A DNA stretch of 64,000 nucleotides, taken from assembly GCF_016734765.1 (NCBI RefSeq), contig NZ_JAERQE010000005.1, forward strand, positions 1 to 64,000, read 5' to 3'. This document shows, piece by piece, positions 9,342-19,483 of this stretch. The number at the start of each line of letters is the position of its first letter. Within the stretch, counting starts at the first letter, position 1. Made by a program: the position numbers and the translations under genes. The notes under the pieces were generated by a model. The model did not search any database and was not told the origin of the DNA. It saw only the letters and a program-made list of their open reading frames with translations. Source of the stretch: Microvirga soli. GTDB taxonomy: Bacteria > Pseudomonadota > Alphaproteobacteria > Rhizobiales > Beijerinckiaceae.

Positions 9342-10352
9342 GTGCCGGCCTTGAACCAGTCCTCACTCGTGCTGACGCAGGGTGACCCAGCCGGGATTGG
9401 GCCGGAACTGACCCTGAAAGCCTGGATGCGGCGCGAAGAAAAGGACCTACCTCCCTTCGCAGCGTTGAGCGACCCCGTGTTCCTCAAGAGCGTTGCGCAG
9501 AGCCAAGGCTGGGACGTGCCGATCACGGCCGTTGAGCCGGCGCAGATCTCGGACATTTTCCCGAAGGCTCTTCCTGTTCTTCCCCTGCACACTTCGGTTT
9601 CGGCGCAACCGGGCCAGCCCGATGCAGGTGCGGCGGCCTCGGTGGTCGAGTCTATCGAGACGGCCGTCGAACTCGTTCGGAATGGGGCTGCTTCGGCACT
9701 CGTCACCAACCCGATCGCCAAGCAGGTGCTCTACGAAGCGGGGTTCCGGCATCCGGGCCATACGGAGTTCCTTGCCGCTCTTGCCTCATCCGGTAGCGAG
9801 CAGACCTACCATCCTGTGATGATGCTCTGGAGCGAGCAGCTGGCGGTCGTACCTGTGACCGTCCATATTCCCCTTGCGGACGTGCCCTCTGCCCTCACCA
9901 CGGATTTGATTGTACGGACGGGGCGGATCGTGGCCCGGGAACTGCGGGAGCGGTTCGGCATCGCGAATCCCAGGCTGGCGCTTGCGGGCCTCAACCCACA
10001 CGCGGGCGAGAATAGAGCGATGGGATCTGAGGATGCCAGCATCATTGTCCCGGCCATCGACATTCTGCGCGCCGAGGGTATCGAGGCGACAGGCCCCCTG
10101 CCCGCTGACACCATGTTCCATGCCCGCGCCCGCAGCCGCTATGATGCGGCGCTCGCCATGTATCACGACCAAGCCCTCATCCCGATCAAGACCATCGCCT
10201 TCGATGAGGCGGTGAATGTGACCCTTGGGCTGCCTTTCGTGCGCACCTCGCCCGATCACGGCACAGCCTTCGACATCGCAGGCCAGGGCATTGCAAGGCC
10301 GGACAGTCTCATCGCTGCCATCAAGCTAGCGGCCCGTCTGGGGGCATCATGA
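9342..10352 (+). CDS. pdxA: 4-hydroxythreonine-4-phosphate dehydrogenase
   Basis: 336-residue cytosolic enzyme of pyridoxal 5'-phosphate synthesis (DXP-dependent route), oxidising 4-phosphohydroxy-L-threonine with NAD. The start region reads [12 protein letters not shown], a PdxA signature. The three metal-binding histidines are visible in [15 protein letters not shown] and SPDHGTAFD. The start is GTG at 9342, with GAGGGTGAAAGA upstream. Its end overlaps rsmA by ATGA, giving coupled translation. The pdxA-rsmA pair is widely conserved. Confidence 0.93.
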   Translation: MPALNQSSLVLTQGDPAGIGPELTLKAWMRREEKDLPPFAALSDPVFLKSVAQSQGWDVPITAVEPAQISDIFPKALPVLPLHTSVSAQPGQPDAGAAASVVESIETAVELVRNGAASALVTNPIAKQVLYEAGFRHPGHTEFLAALASSGSEQTYHPVMMLWSEQLAVVPVTVHIPLADVPSALTTDLIVRTGRIVARELRERFGIANPRLALAGLNPHAGENRAMGSEDASIIVPAIDILRAEGIEATGPLPADTMFHARARSRYDAALAMYHDQALIPIKTIAFDEAVNVTLGLPFVRTSPDHGTAFDIAGQGIARPDSLIAAIKLAARLGAS

Positions 10353-11209
10353 GCCAGATCGACGACCTCCCCCCTTTGCGTGAGGTGGTCCGCAGCCACG
10401 GGCTCATGGCCAAGAAGTCGCTCGGCCAGAACTTCCTGTTCGACCTCAACCTCACGAGCCGCATCGCCCGCTCCGCCGGACCGTTGGAGGACGCAACCGT
10501 CATCGAGGTCGGCCCCGGTCCTGGTGGCCTGACCCGAGCGATCCTCGCGGCCGGCGCCAGGAGGGTGATTGCCATCGAGCGCGATACCCGCTGCCTGCCG
10601 GCGCTCGCCGAGATCGCCGAGCGCTATCCGGGCCGGCTGGAGGTGGTCGAGGCTGATGCCCTGGAGTTCGACCCGCGTCCTCTCGTAGGCAATGGGCTCG
10701 TCCGCATCATCGCCAACCTGCCCTACAATGTCGGCACGGCCCTCCTGACTGGATGGCTCACCGGCGCGGCTTGGCCGCCTTGGTGGGCCTCGCTCACCCT
10801 CATGTTCCAGCGCGAGGTTGCCGAGCGCATCGTGGCCGACGAGAGCGATTCGAAGAACTATGGCCGTCTGGGCGTCCTCTGTGGCTGGCGCGCGGAATCG
10901 CGCATCCTCTTCGACGTTCCCCCTTCTGCTTTCGTGCCGCCGCCGAAAATCACCTCAAGCATCGTGCACTTGACGCCGCGGGCGAATCCTCTGCCCTGCC
11001 GCCTCGAAACCCTGGAAGCCGTCACGCGTGCCGCCTTCGGGCAGCGTCGCAAGATGCTGCGCCAGAGTCTCAAATCCCTCACGCCGGATCCGAGCGAGAT
11101 CATCCGGGTGGCCGGGCTCGAGGAAACGACCCGAGCCGAGAACATCCCGGTCGAGGGCTACGTGGCGCTGGCCAATGCCCTGGACGCCACCCGCGGCTTG
11201 CGGGCTTAA
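10349..11209 (+). CDS. rsmA: 16S rRNA dimethyladenosine transferase
   Basis: 286-residue KsgA/RsmA methyltransferase, which dimethylates two adjacent adenines (A1518/A1519 in E. coli numbering) near the 3' end of 16S rRNA during small-subunit maturation. Visible motifs: KSLGQNFL near residue 23, the SAM-binding [10 protein letters not shown] (about 53-62), the acidic ERD motif, and the catalytic NLPY (123-126). The C-terminal helical domain is complete. It overlaps the pdxA stop (ATGA) and is the last gene of the lptF-rsmA run. Confidence 0.95.
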   Translation: MSQIDDLPPLREVVRSHGLMAKKSLGQNFLFDLNLTSRIARSAGPLEDATVIEVGPGPGGLTRAILAAGARRVIAIERDTRCLPALAEIAERYPGRLEVVEADALEFDPRPLVGNGLVRIIANLPYNVGTALLTGWLTGAAWPPWWASLTLMFQREVAERIVADESDSKNYGRLGVLCGWRAESRILFDVPPSAFVPPPKITSSIVHLTPRANPLPCRLETLEAVTRAAFGQRRKMLRQSLKSLTPDPSEIIRVAGLEETTRAENIPVEGYVALANALDATRGLRA

Positions 11210-11359
11210 GACAGCTCAGACGCTCGCCTCGTCCTCGATGCGGCCTATATGCAGCCCCTCCACGGGGGCGACATGGGTCTTTCATGGGACCTTAACCGCG
11301 CCGCTCCCATGATCGAGTTCAGGCAAGCGGCCCATACAGCCGCCAAGGAAGGAGCGGGC

Positions 11360-12472
11360 ATGTCGCAGCCGCGCAAGAGGATCGGGCTTCTGTTCGGAGG
11401 GCGCTCTGCGGAGCACGAGGTCTCCAAGCTCTCGGCCGCCAATGTGCTGCGTGCCCTCGATCCGGACCGCTACGACATCGTCCCCATCGGGATCGGTCGG
11501 GACGGGCGATGGCTCCTCTGCGATAGCGGCAACGGCGGTGGACGGGGCGCGAAATCCCTGGAGATCCCCGAGGGATCGCCCCAGGTCGCCCTGTTGCCGG
11601 GCGGTGCAGGCGAGATGATCGTTCTGAACGGCGATGCAGGCTCCACCACGCTTCGCCTCGATGCCGTCGTGCCCGTGCTCCACGGGCCAAACGGCGAGGA
11701 CGGAACGGTCCAGGGCCTCCTCGAACTTGCCAATATTCCCTATGTGGGCTCCGGCGTGATGGGCTCCGCGGCTGGAATGGACAAGGACGTGGCCAAGCGT
11801 CTCCTGCGTGACAGCGGCCTGCCTGTCGTTCCCTTCCTGACCCTGACGCCTCGCACCCGCGTCGACTATCAAAAAGCCGCGGATACCCTCGGGACATCCG
11901 ACCTCTTCGTGAAGCCCGCCAATATGGGCTCCTCGGTGGGCGTATCCCGCGCCTCATCGCCGGACGAGTTCGCTAAAGCCTGCGATCGCGCCTTCAGCTA
12001 TGACTCCAAAGTGCTGGTGGAACGCAGCGTTACGGGCGCGCGGGAGATCGAGTGTTCCGTGCTGGAGGATGCTGCAGGCGAGATCAAGGCCTCTCCGCTC
12101 GGTGAGATCGTGCCGGCGGGCAGCCACGGCTTCTACAGCTATGACGCGAAATACATCGACGCGGACGGCGCCCTTCTGCGCATCCCGGCCGAACTCAACC
12201 CGGACCAGGCGCGGCGCATTCAGGAGCTTGCGGCCGAGACCTTCAAGACTCTCGGCTGCGAAGGCCTGGCGCGCGTGGACTTCTTCGTCGATCCGCAGAA
12301 CGAGAGCAGCCTGTTCGTCAACGAGGTGAACACGCTCCCGGGCTTCACCGCGATCAGCATGTATCCGAAGCTCTGGGAGGCGGGGGGCCTGCCGCAGAGC
12401 GAGCTGATGGAGGTGCTGATCGGGCATGCCATCGCCCGCCACGAGCGCCGGAACCGGCTGGCGCTCGTATAG
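11360..12472 (+). CDS. ddlA: D-alanine--D-alanine ligase, DdlA type
   Basis: 370-residue ATP-grasp ligase making D-Ala-D-Ala for peptidoglycan. The N-terminus KRIGLLFGGRSAEHEVS is diagnostic, as is the GPNGEDGTVQGLLE segment. ATP-grasp residues FVKPANMGSSVGVS and the metal-binding end VNEVNTLPGFT are present. The length and the insert after residue 50 (glycine-rich) fit the longer DdlA subfamily rather than the shorter DdlB of the division cluster. The ATG at 11360 has AAGGAAGGAG seven bases ahead; an in-frame region 37 codons upstream lacks family similarity. It converges on gmk with a 7-nt gap. A second ddl probably exists elsewhere. Confidence 0.9.
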   Translation: MSQPRKRIGLLFGGRSAEHEVSKLSAANVLRALDPDRYDIVPIGIGRDGRWLLCDSGNGGGRGAKSLEIPEGSPQVALLPGGAGEMIVLNGDAGSTTLRLDAVVPVLHGPNGEDGTVQGLLELANIPYVGSGVMGSAAGMDKDVAKRLLRDSGLPVVPFLTLTPRTRVDYQKAADTLGTSDLFVKPANMGSSVGVSRASSPDEFAKACDRAFSYDSKVLVERSVTGAREIECSVLEDAAGEIKASPLGEIVPAGSHGFYSYDAKYIDADGALLRIPAELNPDQARRIQELAAETFKTLGCEGLARVDFFVDPQNESSLFVNEVNTLPGFTAISMYPKLWEAGGLPQSELMEVLIGHAIARHERRNRLALV

Positions 12473-12479
12473 GGGCGAT

Positions 12480-13130
12480 CTAGTCGAGCTTCTCGGCCAA
12501 GAGCCCTTCGACGAAATCCGAGAGGCCGACGAGGCGGTCGCGCTTGAGGCGCTCGGCGGCCTGGATGGCCTTGAGGCTCTCGAAGGATTTGCCGAGGTCC
12601 TCGTTGACGATCACGTAATCATACTCGACCCAGCGCTCCATCTCGACGCGGGCGTTGGCGAGGCGCTTGGCGATGACGTCGGAGGCATCTTCCGCCCGAC
12701 GCTCCAAGCGCGCCTTCAGTTCCTTGAAGCTCGGAGGCAGGACGAACACGGTCACCACGTCGTCGGGCAGCTTCTGGCGCACCTGGCGGGTGCCCTGGTA
12801 GTCAATGTCGAAAACCATGTCCTGGCCGGATGCCAGTATCTTTTCCACGGGCTTGCGCGGCGTGCCGTAGAAGTTGCCGTGCACCTCGGCCCATTCCAGG
12901 AGTTCATCGCGATCGCGCATCGCCTTGAACTCTTCCACGTCGATGAAGTGATAGTGCTTGCCCTCGATTTCCGAAGGGCGCTTGGGCCGCGTCGTCACCG
13001 AGATCGACAGGGCGCCTGCCCGTTCTTCCACGAGGCTGCGGGTGAGCGTGGTTTTGCCGGCGCCGGACGGCGACGACAGGATCAGGATCAGGCCGCGACG
13101 GCCAACCGGCGATTTCGGATCTTGGCTCAC
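12480..13130 (-). CDS. gmk: guanylate kinase
   Basis: 216-residue cytosolic kinase converting GMP to GDP with ATP. The P-loop [10 protein letters not shown] is at residues 19-28, followed by the GMP-binding STTR-equivalent [11 protein letters not shown] and the YG-type HGNFYGTP region. The length is typical. The start is GTG at 13130, four nt after the yicC stop, with GGAG upstream inside yicC. The yicC-gmk pair is conserved across proteobacteria. It is the last gene of the minus-strand fab-mltG-yicC-gmk run and ends 7 nt from ddlA on the opposite strand. Confidence 0.95.
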   Translation of the reverse strand: MSQDPKSPVGRRGLILILSSPSGAGKTTLTRSLVEERAGALSISVTTRPKRPSEIEGKHYHFIDVEEFKAMRDRDELLEWAEVHGNFYGTPRKPVEKILASGQDMVFDIDYQGTRQVRQKLPDDVVTVFVLPPSFKELKARLERRAEDASDVIAKRLANARVEMERWVEYDYVIVNEDLGKSFESLKAIQAAERLKRDRLVGLSDFVEGLLAEKLD

Positions 13131-13134
13131 CGCA

Positions 13135-14022
13135 TCACTCCACGTTCTGAACCTGCTCGCGGAATTGCTCGATCACGGCCTTCAATTCAAGGCCGATCCG
13201 CGACAGGGAGACATCATTGGCTTTCGCGCACAAGGTATTCGCCTCGCGGCCGAATTCCTGCGCAAGGAAGTCGAGACGGCGGCCGACCGGGCCACCCTCC
13301 TGCAGAAGGCTGCGGGCGGCATCCACATGGGCGCGCAGGCGATCGAGCTCCTCGCGGATGTCGGCGCGGGCTGCGATCAGCACCGCCTCCTGATGAAGGC
13401 GCGCCGGGTCGAGGGCATGCTTGCCTTCGAACAGTTCTGCGATCTGAGCCTCCAGCCGAGTGCGGATCGCCTCCGGCTGCCGGGCGGGCGCAGCCTCGGC
13501 CTCGTCGACGAGCCGTGAGACCAGATCCAGCTGCTGCCCGAGAACGGCGGAGAGCGCCTGCCCTTCTTTCAGGCGGGCTGCCTTGAGCGCCTCGATCAGC
13601 GCTCCGACACCGGCCCTCAACGCAGCCGCAAGCTCCTCATTCTGCCCTGGGTCATCGGCATCGTCGTCGAGTTCCACCACGCCGCGCACAGCGAGAAGAC
13701 CGTCGAGGGAGGCAGGCTTCACGTTCTCCGGAAGCGACAGGCCATTGAGGGCGGAGAGAAGCGACTGCAATACATCCTGGTTGACGCGCAGCTTCGGGGC
13801 GGTCGATGCCTTGCTCAAGGATAGATTGAGCTGACCCTGTCCGCGGGTGAGCGCCTTGAGGATCTGGCCGCGCGCCTCCTCACCCATAGCGTCGAGACCT
13901 GAAGGCGTGCGAACCCGCACTTCGAGCCCGCGGCCGTTCACGGTCTTGAGTTCCCAGGCCCACTGAAAGGCACCGGTGACGCCGGCCTCGCGGGCAAAGC
14001 CGGTCATGCTCGCAATGGACAT
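13135..14022 (-). CDS. yicC: YicC family endoribonuclease-type protein
   Basis: 295-residue YicC/YloC family protein. It starts [14 protein letters not shown], the family's hallmark, and ends EQVQNVE after the conserved [19 protein letters not shown] and [11 protein letters not shown] region (DUF1732). Members have been reported as endoribonucleases and as factors promoting small-RNA decay; a role here is by homology. The ATG at 14022 is preceded by TGAGG; upstream in-frame codons are not family-like. Located between mltG and gmk. Confidence 0.92.
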   Translation of the reverse strand: MSIASMTGFAREAGVTGAFQWAWELKTVNGRGLEVRVRTPSGLDAMGEEARGQILKALTRGQGQLNLSLSKASTAPKLRVNQDVLQSLLSALNGLSLPENVKPASLDGLLAVRGVVELDDDADDPGQNEELAAALRAGVGALIEALKAARLKEGQALSAVLGQQLDLVSRLVDEAEAAPARQPEAIRTRLEAQIAELFEGKHALDPARLHQEAVLIAARADIREELDRLRAHVDAARSLLQEGGPVGRRLDFLAQEFGREANTLCAKANDVSLSRIGLELKAVIEQFREQVQNVE

Positions 14023-14115
14023 GGGTGAAACCTCAGGCGGAATGAAAATCGGCGCGACCATAATGCGCGCCGATCCAGGAGTCGATTGCAAGGATTGGGG
14101 ATTTCTCCCCGTTTC

Positions 14116-15474
14116 TCAGGGCTGACGAAGAGCGGGAACGTTCTTCGGATTGCTCAGGTCGAAGCTCTTGTTCTTGAGCGGGTCCTTCTCCGTTCCCTCG
14201 CTGGCATCGAAGCCGCGTCCGGGCCGGCCGCCTGCGACCGGCAGGGCATTCGCAGTGCCGCGCAGCGCAGGCGCAGCATCGGGCGGCAGGCCTGTCTGCT
14301 CGCCATCGGGCGTCACGCGATCCACCTCATTGGCCTCAGGCGGACGGCTCTTCTCGATCTGCCGCCAACGGGCCACATTGCGCTGATGCTGCTCGTAGGT
14401 TTCGGCGAAGGCATGGCCGCCGGAACCATCGGCCACGAAGTAGAGGTCTTTCGTACGGGACGGGTTGGCGACCGCCTCGAGCGCCGCGCGCCCAGGATTG
14501 GCGATGGGTCCGGGAGGCAGGCCTTCGATCACGTAGGTGTTATAGGGCGTCGCAGCCTGGATCTCGCTGCGCAGGATACCACGGCCCAGAGTGCCCTTTC
14601 CGCCTACCATTCCGTAGACGATCGTGGGATCGGACTGGAGCTTCATGCGCTTCATCAAGCGGTTGATGAACACGCCGGCCACCCGCGTGCGCTCATCGGC
14701 CCGGCCCGTCTCCTTCTCTACGATGGAGGCCAGGATCACGAGTTCCTGCGGCGACTTGATCGGCAATTCGGGCGAGCGGCGCTGCCAGATCTGTTCCATC
14801 GCCTGACGCTGGGCCGCCTGCATGGTGTTGATGATCTGCTGGCGCGTGGTGCCGCGCTCGAACTTGTAGGTATCGGGCAGGAGCGAGCCCTCGCGCGGGG
14901 TCTCGGAGACATCGCCGGTGAGGATCTCGTGCTCATAGAGGCGGGCCAAAATCTGCTCGCTGGTGAGTCCCTCCGGGACCGACACGGTGTGCAGGATGGC
15001 CCGGCCCTGGATCAGGGTGTCGATGGCCTCCTCGACGCTGGTTCCGGCCTTGAACTGGAACTCGCCGGCTTTGAGCTGCCCGCGCTGGCGATTCAGATAG
15101 GCATAGGCCTGGAACAGCAGCGGCTGCTCGACTACGCCCTCCTGCTTGAGGATCTGGGCAATCTCGCCCGTGCCCGTATTACGGGGGATCACCACGACCT
15201 TGTCGCTCTGCAGCGGCCCGTCGGCCGTCACCGCCTGCTGCAGCATGGAGAAGCCGAAGATGCCCGCGATGGCCACAGCCACGAGCAGGGTCAGCAGCCC
15301 GCTCAGCAGGGACAGCATGCCCTTGCGGCGGCGGCGGAGCTTGGGCGGCGGCGGCGGAGCCATCGAGGGCTTGATGGCCTCGCTTGGCGACCGGGGCGAC
15401 AGACGGGGCTGCGACGAGCCGTTCTCGGCATCGTCCACGGGAGCAAGAAGGATCTTTTTCTTTCGTCCGAACAT
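14116..15474 (-). CDS. mltG: endolytic peptidoglycan transglycosylase MltG
   Basis: 452-residue inner-membrane enzyme that cleaves nascent glycan strands to set their length. A cytoplasmic proline- and arginine-rich segment (1-52) precedes one membrane helix (about 53-78). A LysM-like YceG part follows, then the catalytic domain with SIVEKET, where the first Glu is about residue 253. The C-terminal about 100 residues are low-complexity and Pro/Gly-rich. GTG one codon upstream (15477) is an alternative start. In this order mltG lies between fabF and yicC, as here. Confidence 0.93.
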   Translation of the reverse strand: MFGRKKKILLAPVDDAENGSSQPRLSPRSPSEAIKPSMAPPPPPKLRRRRKGMLSLLSGLLTLLVAVAIAGIFGFSMLQQAVTADGPLQSDKVVVIPRNTGTGEIAQILKQEGVVEQPLLFQAYAYLNRQRGQLKAGEFQFKAGTSVEEAIDTLIQGRAILHTVSVPEGLTSEQILARLYEHEILTGDVSETPREGSLLPDTYKFERGTTRQQIINTMQAAQRQAMEQIWQRRSPELPIKSPQELVILASIVEKETGRADERTRVAGVFINRLMKRMKLQSDPTIVYGMVGGKGTLGRGILRSEIQAATPYNTYVIEGLPPGPIANPGRAALEAVANPSRTKDLYFVADGSGGHAFAETYEQHQRNVARWRQIEKSRPPEANEVDRVTPDGEQTGLPPDAAPALRGTANALPVAGGRPGRGFDASEGTEKDPLKNKSFDLSNPKNVPALRQP

Positions 15475-15569
15475 CACGCCGCTTTTCTGGTGTCGGCCGG
15501 CGGTCCTGCCGGTCCGCCGACACCCTAGCCGGGATTATGGCGAAAAGCCGTAAGAGGCCCTTGCCGGTC

Positions 15570-16832
15570 TCAGGATACGCGACGAAGAATGAGCGAAGCG
15601 TTAGTTCCGCCGAACCCGAAGGAGTTCGACAAGGCTACATTGATCTCTTTGCGCTTGGCCTGCTTCGGCACGAGATCGATGGCCGTCTCAACCGAGGGGT
15701 TGTCGAGGTTGATGGTCGGCGGGACGATGCCGTCGCGGATGGCCAGGATCGAGAAGATCGCCTCGACGGCACCGGCAGCGCCGAGCAGGTGGCCGATGGC
15801 CGACTTGGTGGACGACATGGAGAGCTTGCCGGCGGCATTGCCCACAATCCGCTCGACAGCCTTCAGCTCAAGCTCGTCGCCGAGCGGCGTCGAGGTTCCA
15901 TGGGCGTTGACGTAGTCGATCTCGGACACGTCGATGGCGGCGCGCTTCAGGGCGGCGGCCATGCAGCGATAGGCGCCGTCGCCGTCCTCGGACGGCGACG
16001 TGATGTGGTAGGCATCGCCCGACAGGCCGTAGCCGATGACTTCGGCATAGATCTTGGCACCGCGGGCCTTGGCGTGCTCGTATTCTTCCAGCACCACGAT
16101 GCCGGCCCCCTCGCCCATGACGAAGCCGTCACGGTCCTTGTCGTAGGGGCGCGAGGCCTTCTCGGGCGTGTCGTTGTAGCCCGTGGAAAGAGCCCGGCAG
16201 GCGGCAAAGCCCGCGATGGAGAGGCGGTTGACAGGGGATTCCGTACCGCCGGCCACCATCACATCCGCATCGCCGAGCGCGATCAGGCGGGCTGCGTCGC
16301 CGATGGCGTGCGAGCCGGTGGAGCAGGCGGTGACGACTGCATGGTTCGGGCCCTTCAGGCCATGCTCGATGGAAACGTAACCGCCAGCCAGGTTGATCAG
16401 GCGGCCGGGAATGAAGAAGGGCGAGATGCGGCGCGGGCCGCGCTCGATGAGGGTGGCGGAGGCCTCGTAGATGCCGCCGATGCCACCGATGCCGGAGCCG
16501 ATCAGCACACCTGTGGCGCACTGCTCCTCATAGGTCTTCGGCTCCCAGCCGGAGTCACGAAGAGCCTGAGACGAAGCTGCCATCGCATAGACGATGAAGG
16601 GATCGACCTTGCGCTGCTCCTTGGGCTCCATCCACTCGTCGGCGTTGAAGGTGCCGTCAGTGCCGTCGCCGCGCGGGATCTGGCAGGCGATCTGGCAGGC
16701 CAGGTCGTCGACCTGGAAATCCGTGATCTTGCCGGCGCCGCTCTGCCCCTCGACGAGGCGCGACCATGTGGCATCGACCCCGCTGCCCAGCGGAGTGACC
16801 ATGCCAAGACCTGTGACAACTACCCGGCGCAT
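15570..16832 (-). CDS. fabF: 3-oxoacyl-ACP synthase II (KAS II)
   Basis: 420-residue condensing enzyme of fatty acid elongation, acting on acyl-ACP and malonyl-ACP. The catalytic Cys-His-His set is complete: Cys170 in VTACSTGSH, His311 in VNAHGTSTPLGD and His348 in KSAIGHLLGAAG. It starts MRRVVVTGLGMVTPLG, the normal KAS N-terminus; the in-frame stretch upstream is in the acpP gap. acpP lies 66 nt upstream and mltG about 95 nt downstream. The window has only this KAS II; fabB/fabH are not present. Confidence 0.95.
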   Translation of the reverse strand: MRRVVVTGLGMVTPLGSGVDATWSRLVEGQSGAGKITDFQVDDLACQIACQIPRGDGTDGTFNADEWMEPKEQRKVDPFIVYAMAASSQALRDSGWEPKTYEEQCATGVLIGSGIGGIGGIYEASATLIERGPRRISPFFIPGRLINLAGGYVSIEHGLKGPNHAVVTACSTGSHAIGDAARLIALGDADVMVAGGTESPVNRLSIAGFAACRALSTGYNDTPEKASRPYDKDRDGFVMGEGAGIVVLEEYEHAKARGAKIYAEVIGYGLSGDAYHITSPSEDGDGAYRCMAAALKRAAIDVSEIDYVNAHGTSTPLGDELELKAVERIVGNAAGKLSMSSTKSAIGHLLGAAGAVEAIFSILAIRDGIVPPTINLDNPSVETAIDLVPKQAKRKEINVALSNSFGFGGTNASLILRRVS

Positions 16833-16898
16833 GAATTTCTGCCCTATCGGTTGATATAATTCGGGCGTCGGATGAGTCACCCGACGCCCCTTCAGCTC

Positions 16899-17135
16899 TT
16901 AGGCTGCGTTCTTCTCGAGGAAGCGGACAGCGTCGCCGACCGTCACGATGGTCTCAGCCGCGTCGTCCGGGATCTCGACGTTGAACTCTTCTTCGAACGC
17001 CATCACCAGCTCGACCGTATCAAGGCTGTCGGCGCCCAGGTCGTCGATGAAGTTCGCGTTCTCGACCACCTTGTCGGCTTCGACGCCGAGGTGCTCGACA
17101 ACAATCTTCTTCACGCGATCAGCGACGTCACTCAT
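16899..17135 (-). CDS. acpP: acyl carrier protein
   Basis: 78-residue acidic helical protein that carries acyl chains on 4'-phosphopantetheine. The attachment serine is Ser37 in the canonical GADSLD motif. The sequence begins [17 protein letters not shown] and is highly acidic. The ATG at 17135 has GAGGA nine bases ahead. A 235-bp gap separates it from fabG, so it probably has its own promoter, which fits its usual high expression; in that gap TTGACC near 17250 could be a -35, but I could not find a convincing -10. Confidence 0.96.
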   Translation of the reverse strand: MSDVADRVKKIVVEHLGVEADKVVENANFIDDLGADSLDTVELVMAFEEEFNVEIPDDAAETIVTVGDAVRFLEKNAA

Positions 17136-17370
17136 CGTTTTTTCCTCAGTGGCTGCCGCCTCAGGATTGGGCGGATTGAAAGAAATCAAAATAGATCAGC
17201 TGCTCAGCTGACAACGCTGAAACGGCTACCCTGCGCCGTGCAAAGCCGTATTTTTAAGCGCCGGTCAACCCCTTTGACCTGATCGGGATCATGCTTAACA
17301 CAAGCTTATCCGATCTGGCGAGAGGCGAACGGCGCCTGCAAACAGATTCCGGAAACGGCTATAAGTTCCT

Positions 17371-18108
17371 TTAGAACATAGCCATTCCGCCATTCACGTG
17401 CAGGGTCTGGCCCGTCACGTAGGCGGCCTCGGTCGATGCGAGATAAACCACCGAAGAAGCGATCTCCTCGCCCTGGCCCAGCCGCCCCATAGGGATCGTT
17501 CCCAGGATTCCCTCGCGCTGCTTCTCGTTAAGCACGTCCGTCATGGGCGACTCGATAAAGCCCGGAGCGACGCAGTTCACGGTGATGTTGCGGCTTGCCA
17601 CCTCGGCGGCAAGCGCCTTGGTCATGCCGATCAGGCCGGCCTTGGAGGCGGCATAGTTGCCCTGCCCCGGATTGCCGGTGGAGCCCACCACGGAGCCGAT
17701 ATTGACGATGCGGCCGTAGCGGCGGCGCATCATGTTCTTCACGGCCGCCCGCGACAAGCGGAAGGAAGCGGTGAGGTTCACGGCGATCACCGTGTCCCAC
17801 TCCTCGTCCTTCATGCGCATGAAGAGGTTGTCCTTGGTGACGCCGGCGTTGTTGACCAGGATGTCGAGCCCTTCCATGGCCGCCTCGGCGGCCGGAACGA
17901 GGGCCTCGACCGAGTCCTTGTCAGCAAGGTTGGCCTCAACCACATGGACCCGCTCGCCCAGCGACGAGGCAAGCTCATCGAGGGCTGCCCGGCGGGTGCC
18001 GGAGAGGGTGACGGTTGCACCCCGGGCATGGAGGGCGCGGGCGATGGAGCCGCCGATGCCGCCCGTGGCGCCGGTGACGAGAGCCTTGCGGCCGGTGAGA
18101 TCGAACAT
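17371..18108 (-). CDS. fabG: 3-oxoacyl-ACP reductase
   Basis: 245-residue SDR reducing 3-oxoacyl-ACP with NADPH in fatty acid elongation. The nucleotide-binding TGATGGIG (about 13-20), the NNAG motif (about 86-89), and the catalytic Ser139, Tyr152 and Lys156 in YAASK are all present. The C-terminus GGMAMF is typical of FabG. It starts 14 nt after the fabD stop, so the two are probably co-transcribed. The position between fabD and acpP supports the fatty-acid role over other SDR functions. Confidence 0.95.
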   Translation of the reverse strand: MFDLTGRKALVTGATGGIGGSIARALHARGATVTLSGTRRAALDELASSLGERVHVVEANLADKDSVEALVPAAEAAMEGLDILVNNAGVTKDNLFMRMKDEEWDTVIAVNLTASFRLSRAAVKNMMRRRYGRIVNIGSVVGSTGNPGQGNYAASKAGLIGMTKALAAEVASRNITVNCVAPGFIESPMTDVLNEKQREGILGTIPMGRLGQGEEIASSVVYLASTEAAYVTGQTLHVNGGMAMF

Positions 18109-18122
18109 GGCGGGGTTTCCTC

Positions 18123-19070
18123 TTATCCGTTCAGGGACGCCTTGAAGGCGGCGATGTCCTCAGGGGTTCCGATGGCGGCGGACGAAGCACCGGCCGCAAT
18201 GCGCTTCACGAGGCCGGTCAGCACCTTGCCGGAACCAACCTCATAGAAGGAATCGACGCCCTGGGCTGCCATGAAGGCCACGCTCTCGCGCCAGCGCACC
18301 GTGCCGGTGACCTGGCGAACAAGGGCGTTCCGGATCGCCGAGGGATCGGTGATGGGAGCGGCCTCCACATTGGCCACCACCGGAATCACGGGAGCATTCA
18401 CGGTCACCCGGTCCAGGGCCTCGCGCATGGCGTCGGCCGCCGGCTGCATGAGGGCGCAATGGAAGGGAGCGGACACGGCTAGCATCACGGCGCGTTTGGC
18501 GCCCTTGGTCTGGGCAATGGCCACGGCCCGCTCGACGGCGCTCTTATGGCCGGACACCACCACCTGGGCCCCGCCATTGTCGTTGGCCGCGTCGCAAACC
18601 TCTGTTTCAGCCGCCTCGCGGGCAACCTCGAGGGCGGCATCGTATTCGAGACCCAGAAGCGCCGCCATGGCGCCCTGCCCCACGGGAACGGCATTCTGCA
18701 TGGCGTTGCCGCGGATCCTCAGAAGCCGGGCCGTATCGGAAATCGACAGGCTGCCGGCGGCGGCAAGCGCCGAATACTCGCCCAGCGAATGGCCGGCCAC
18801 AAAGGCGGCATGCTGCTTCAGATCGAGACCGGCCTCGGCCTCCAGGACGCGGATTGCCGCAAGGCTCACCGCCATTAGGGCCGGCTGGGTGTTGGCCGTG
18901 AGGGTCAGTTCCTCGGCCGGCCCCTCCCACATGAGGGTGGAGAGCTTCTGAGACAGAGCCTCATCCACCTCGTCGAAGACCGCCTTGGCTTGCGGGAAGG
19001 CCTCGGCCAGGGCCTTGCCCATTCCGACCGTCTGGCTTCCTTGTCCGGGGAAAATGAATGCGCGCTTCAT
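18123..19070 (-). CDS. fabD: malonyl-CoA:ACP transacylase
   Basis: 315-residue enzyme loading malonyl groups from CoA onto ACP. The N-terminus FIFPGQGSQTVGMG and the active-site GHSLGE with Ser95 are diagnostic; the catalytic His is in APFHCALM near residue 204. The length is normal. It is the first gene of the fabD-fabG unit and is preceded by about 410 bp without a gene. Confidence 0.95.
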   Translation of the reverse strand: MKRAFIFPGQGSQTVGMGKALAEAFPQAKAVFDEVDEALSQKLSTLMWEGPAEELTLTANTQPALMAVSLAAIRVLEAEAGLDLKQHAAFVAGHSLGEYSALAAAGSLSISDTARLLRIRGNAMQNAVPVGQGAMAALLGLEYDAALEVAREAAETEVCDAANDNGGAQVVVSGHKSAVERAVAIAQTKGAKRAVMLAVSAPFHCALMQPAADAMREALDRVTVNAPVIPVVANVEAAPITDPSAIRNALVRQVTGTVRWRESVAFMAAQGVDSFYEVGSGKVLTGLVKRIAAGASSAAIGTPEDIAAFKASLNG

Positions 19071-19483
19071 CAGGAACGGTTCCCTCGATTATCGAATTTG
19101 CGCGGGACTCGCACCCGGAGGGCGAGGAGTCAAGGCGAAGGGCGCGCTGCTCCGCACTTGACCTGTGATCAGATCAGGCGCCGCCACCCTCGCAGCATCT
19201 GCCGGTTCACCGGGGGCCTTTGCAGGCTCAGATGCCTCAGGACATTGCCCAAGGCATGAGCGAGACTTCGCAGAACGTATCTTAAGGCTCCCAAGAGCAG
19301 CCCTCCCCAGGCTTGACCTTGGGAAACTCTACCCAGCCCGGAGTACCCACGCCGTGCGCCCTCGCACCTGCCCCGGCTTGGGCATAAGCCCCTGCGGCAG
19401 AACGCATCCTCTTGTTTTCTTAAGGCAACCGGTGTATCCGGTCCCTCTTCCGATATTCCTTGAACCTGAAGAAGGAGCCCCGC
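19071..19483. other. gene-free region between fabD and rpoZ
   Basis: About 410 bp between divergently transcribed fabD and rpoZ. Short frames here have no recognisable similarity or good ribosome sites. Several self-complementary stretches exist (for example around 19300-19400), and a small RNA is possible, but I see no SRP, 6S or tRNA signature. It must hold promoters for both flanking genes. Confidence 0.6.

Noticed and set aside
14086-16859. Long plus-strand frames opposite mltG and fabF
   Set aside because: Low-complexity composition typical of reverse frames of conserved genes, with no family motifs; the minus-strand genes are certain.
19071-19483. SRP RNA, 6S RNA or tRNA gene between fabD and rpoZ
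   Set aside because: No signature loops or cloverleaf could be found; the region has only scattered self-complementarity.
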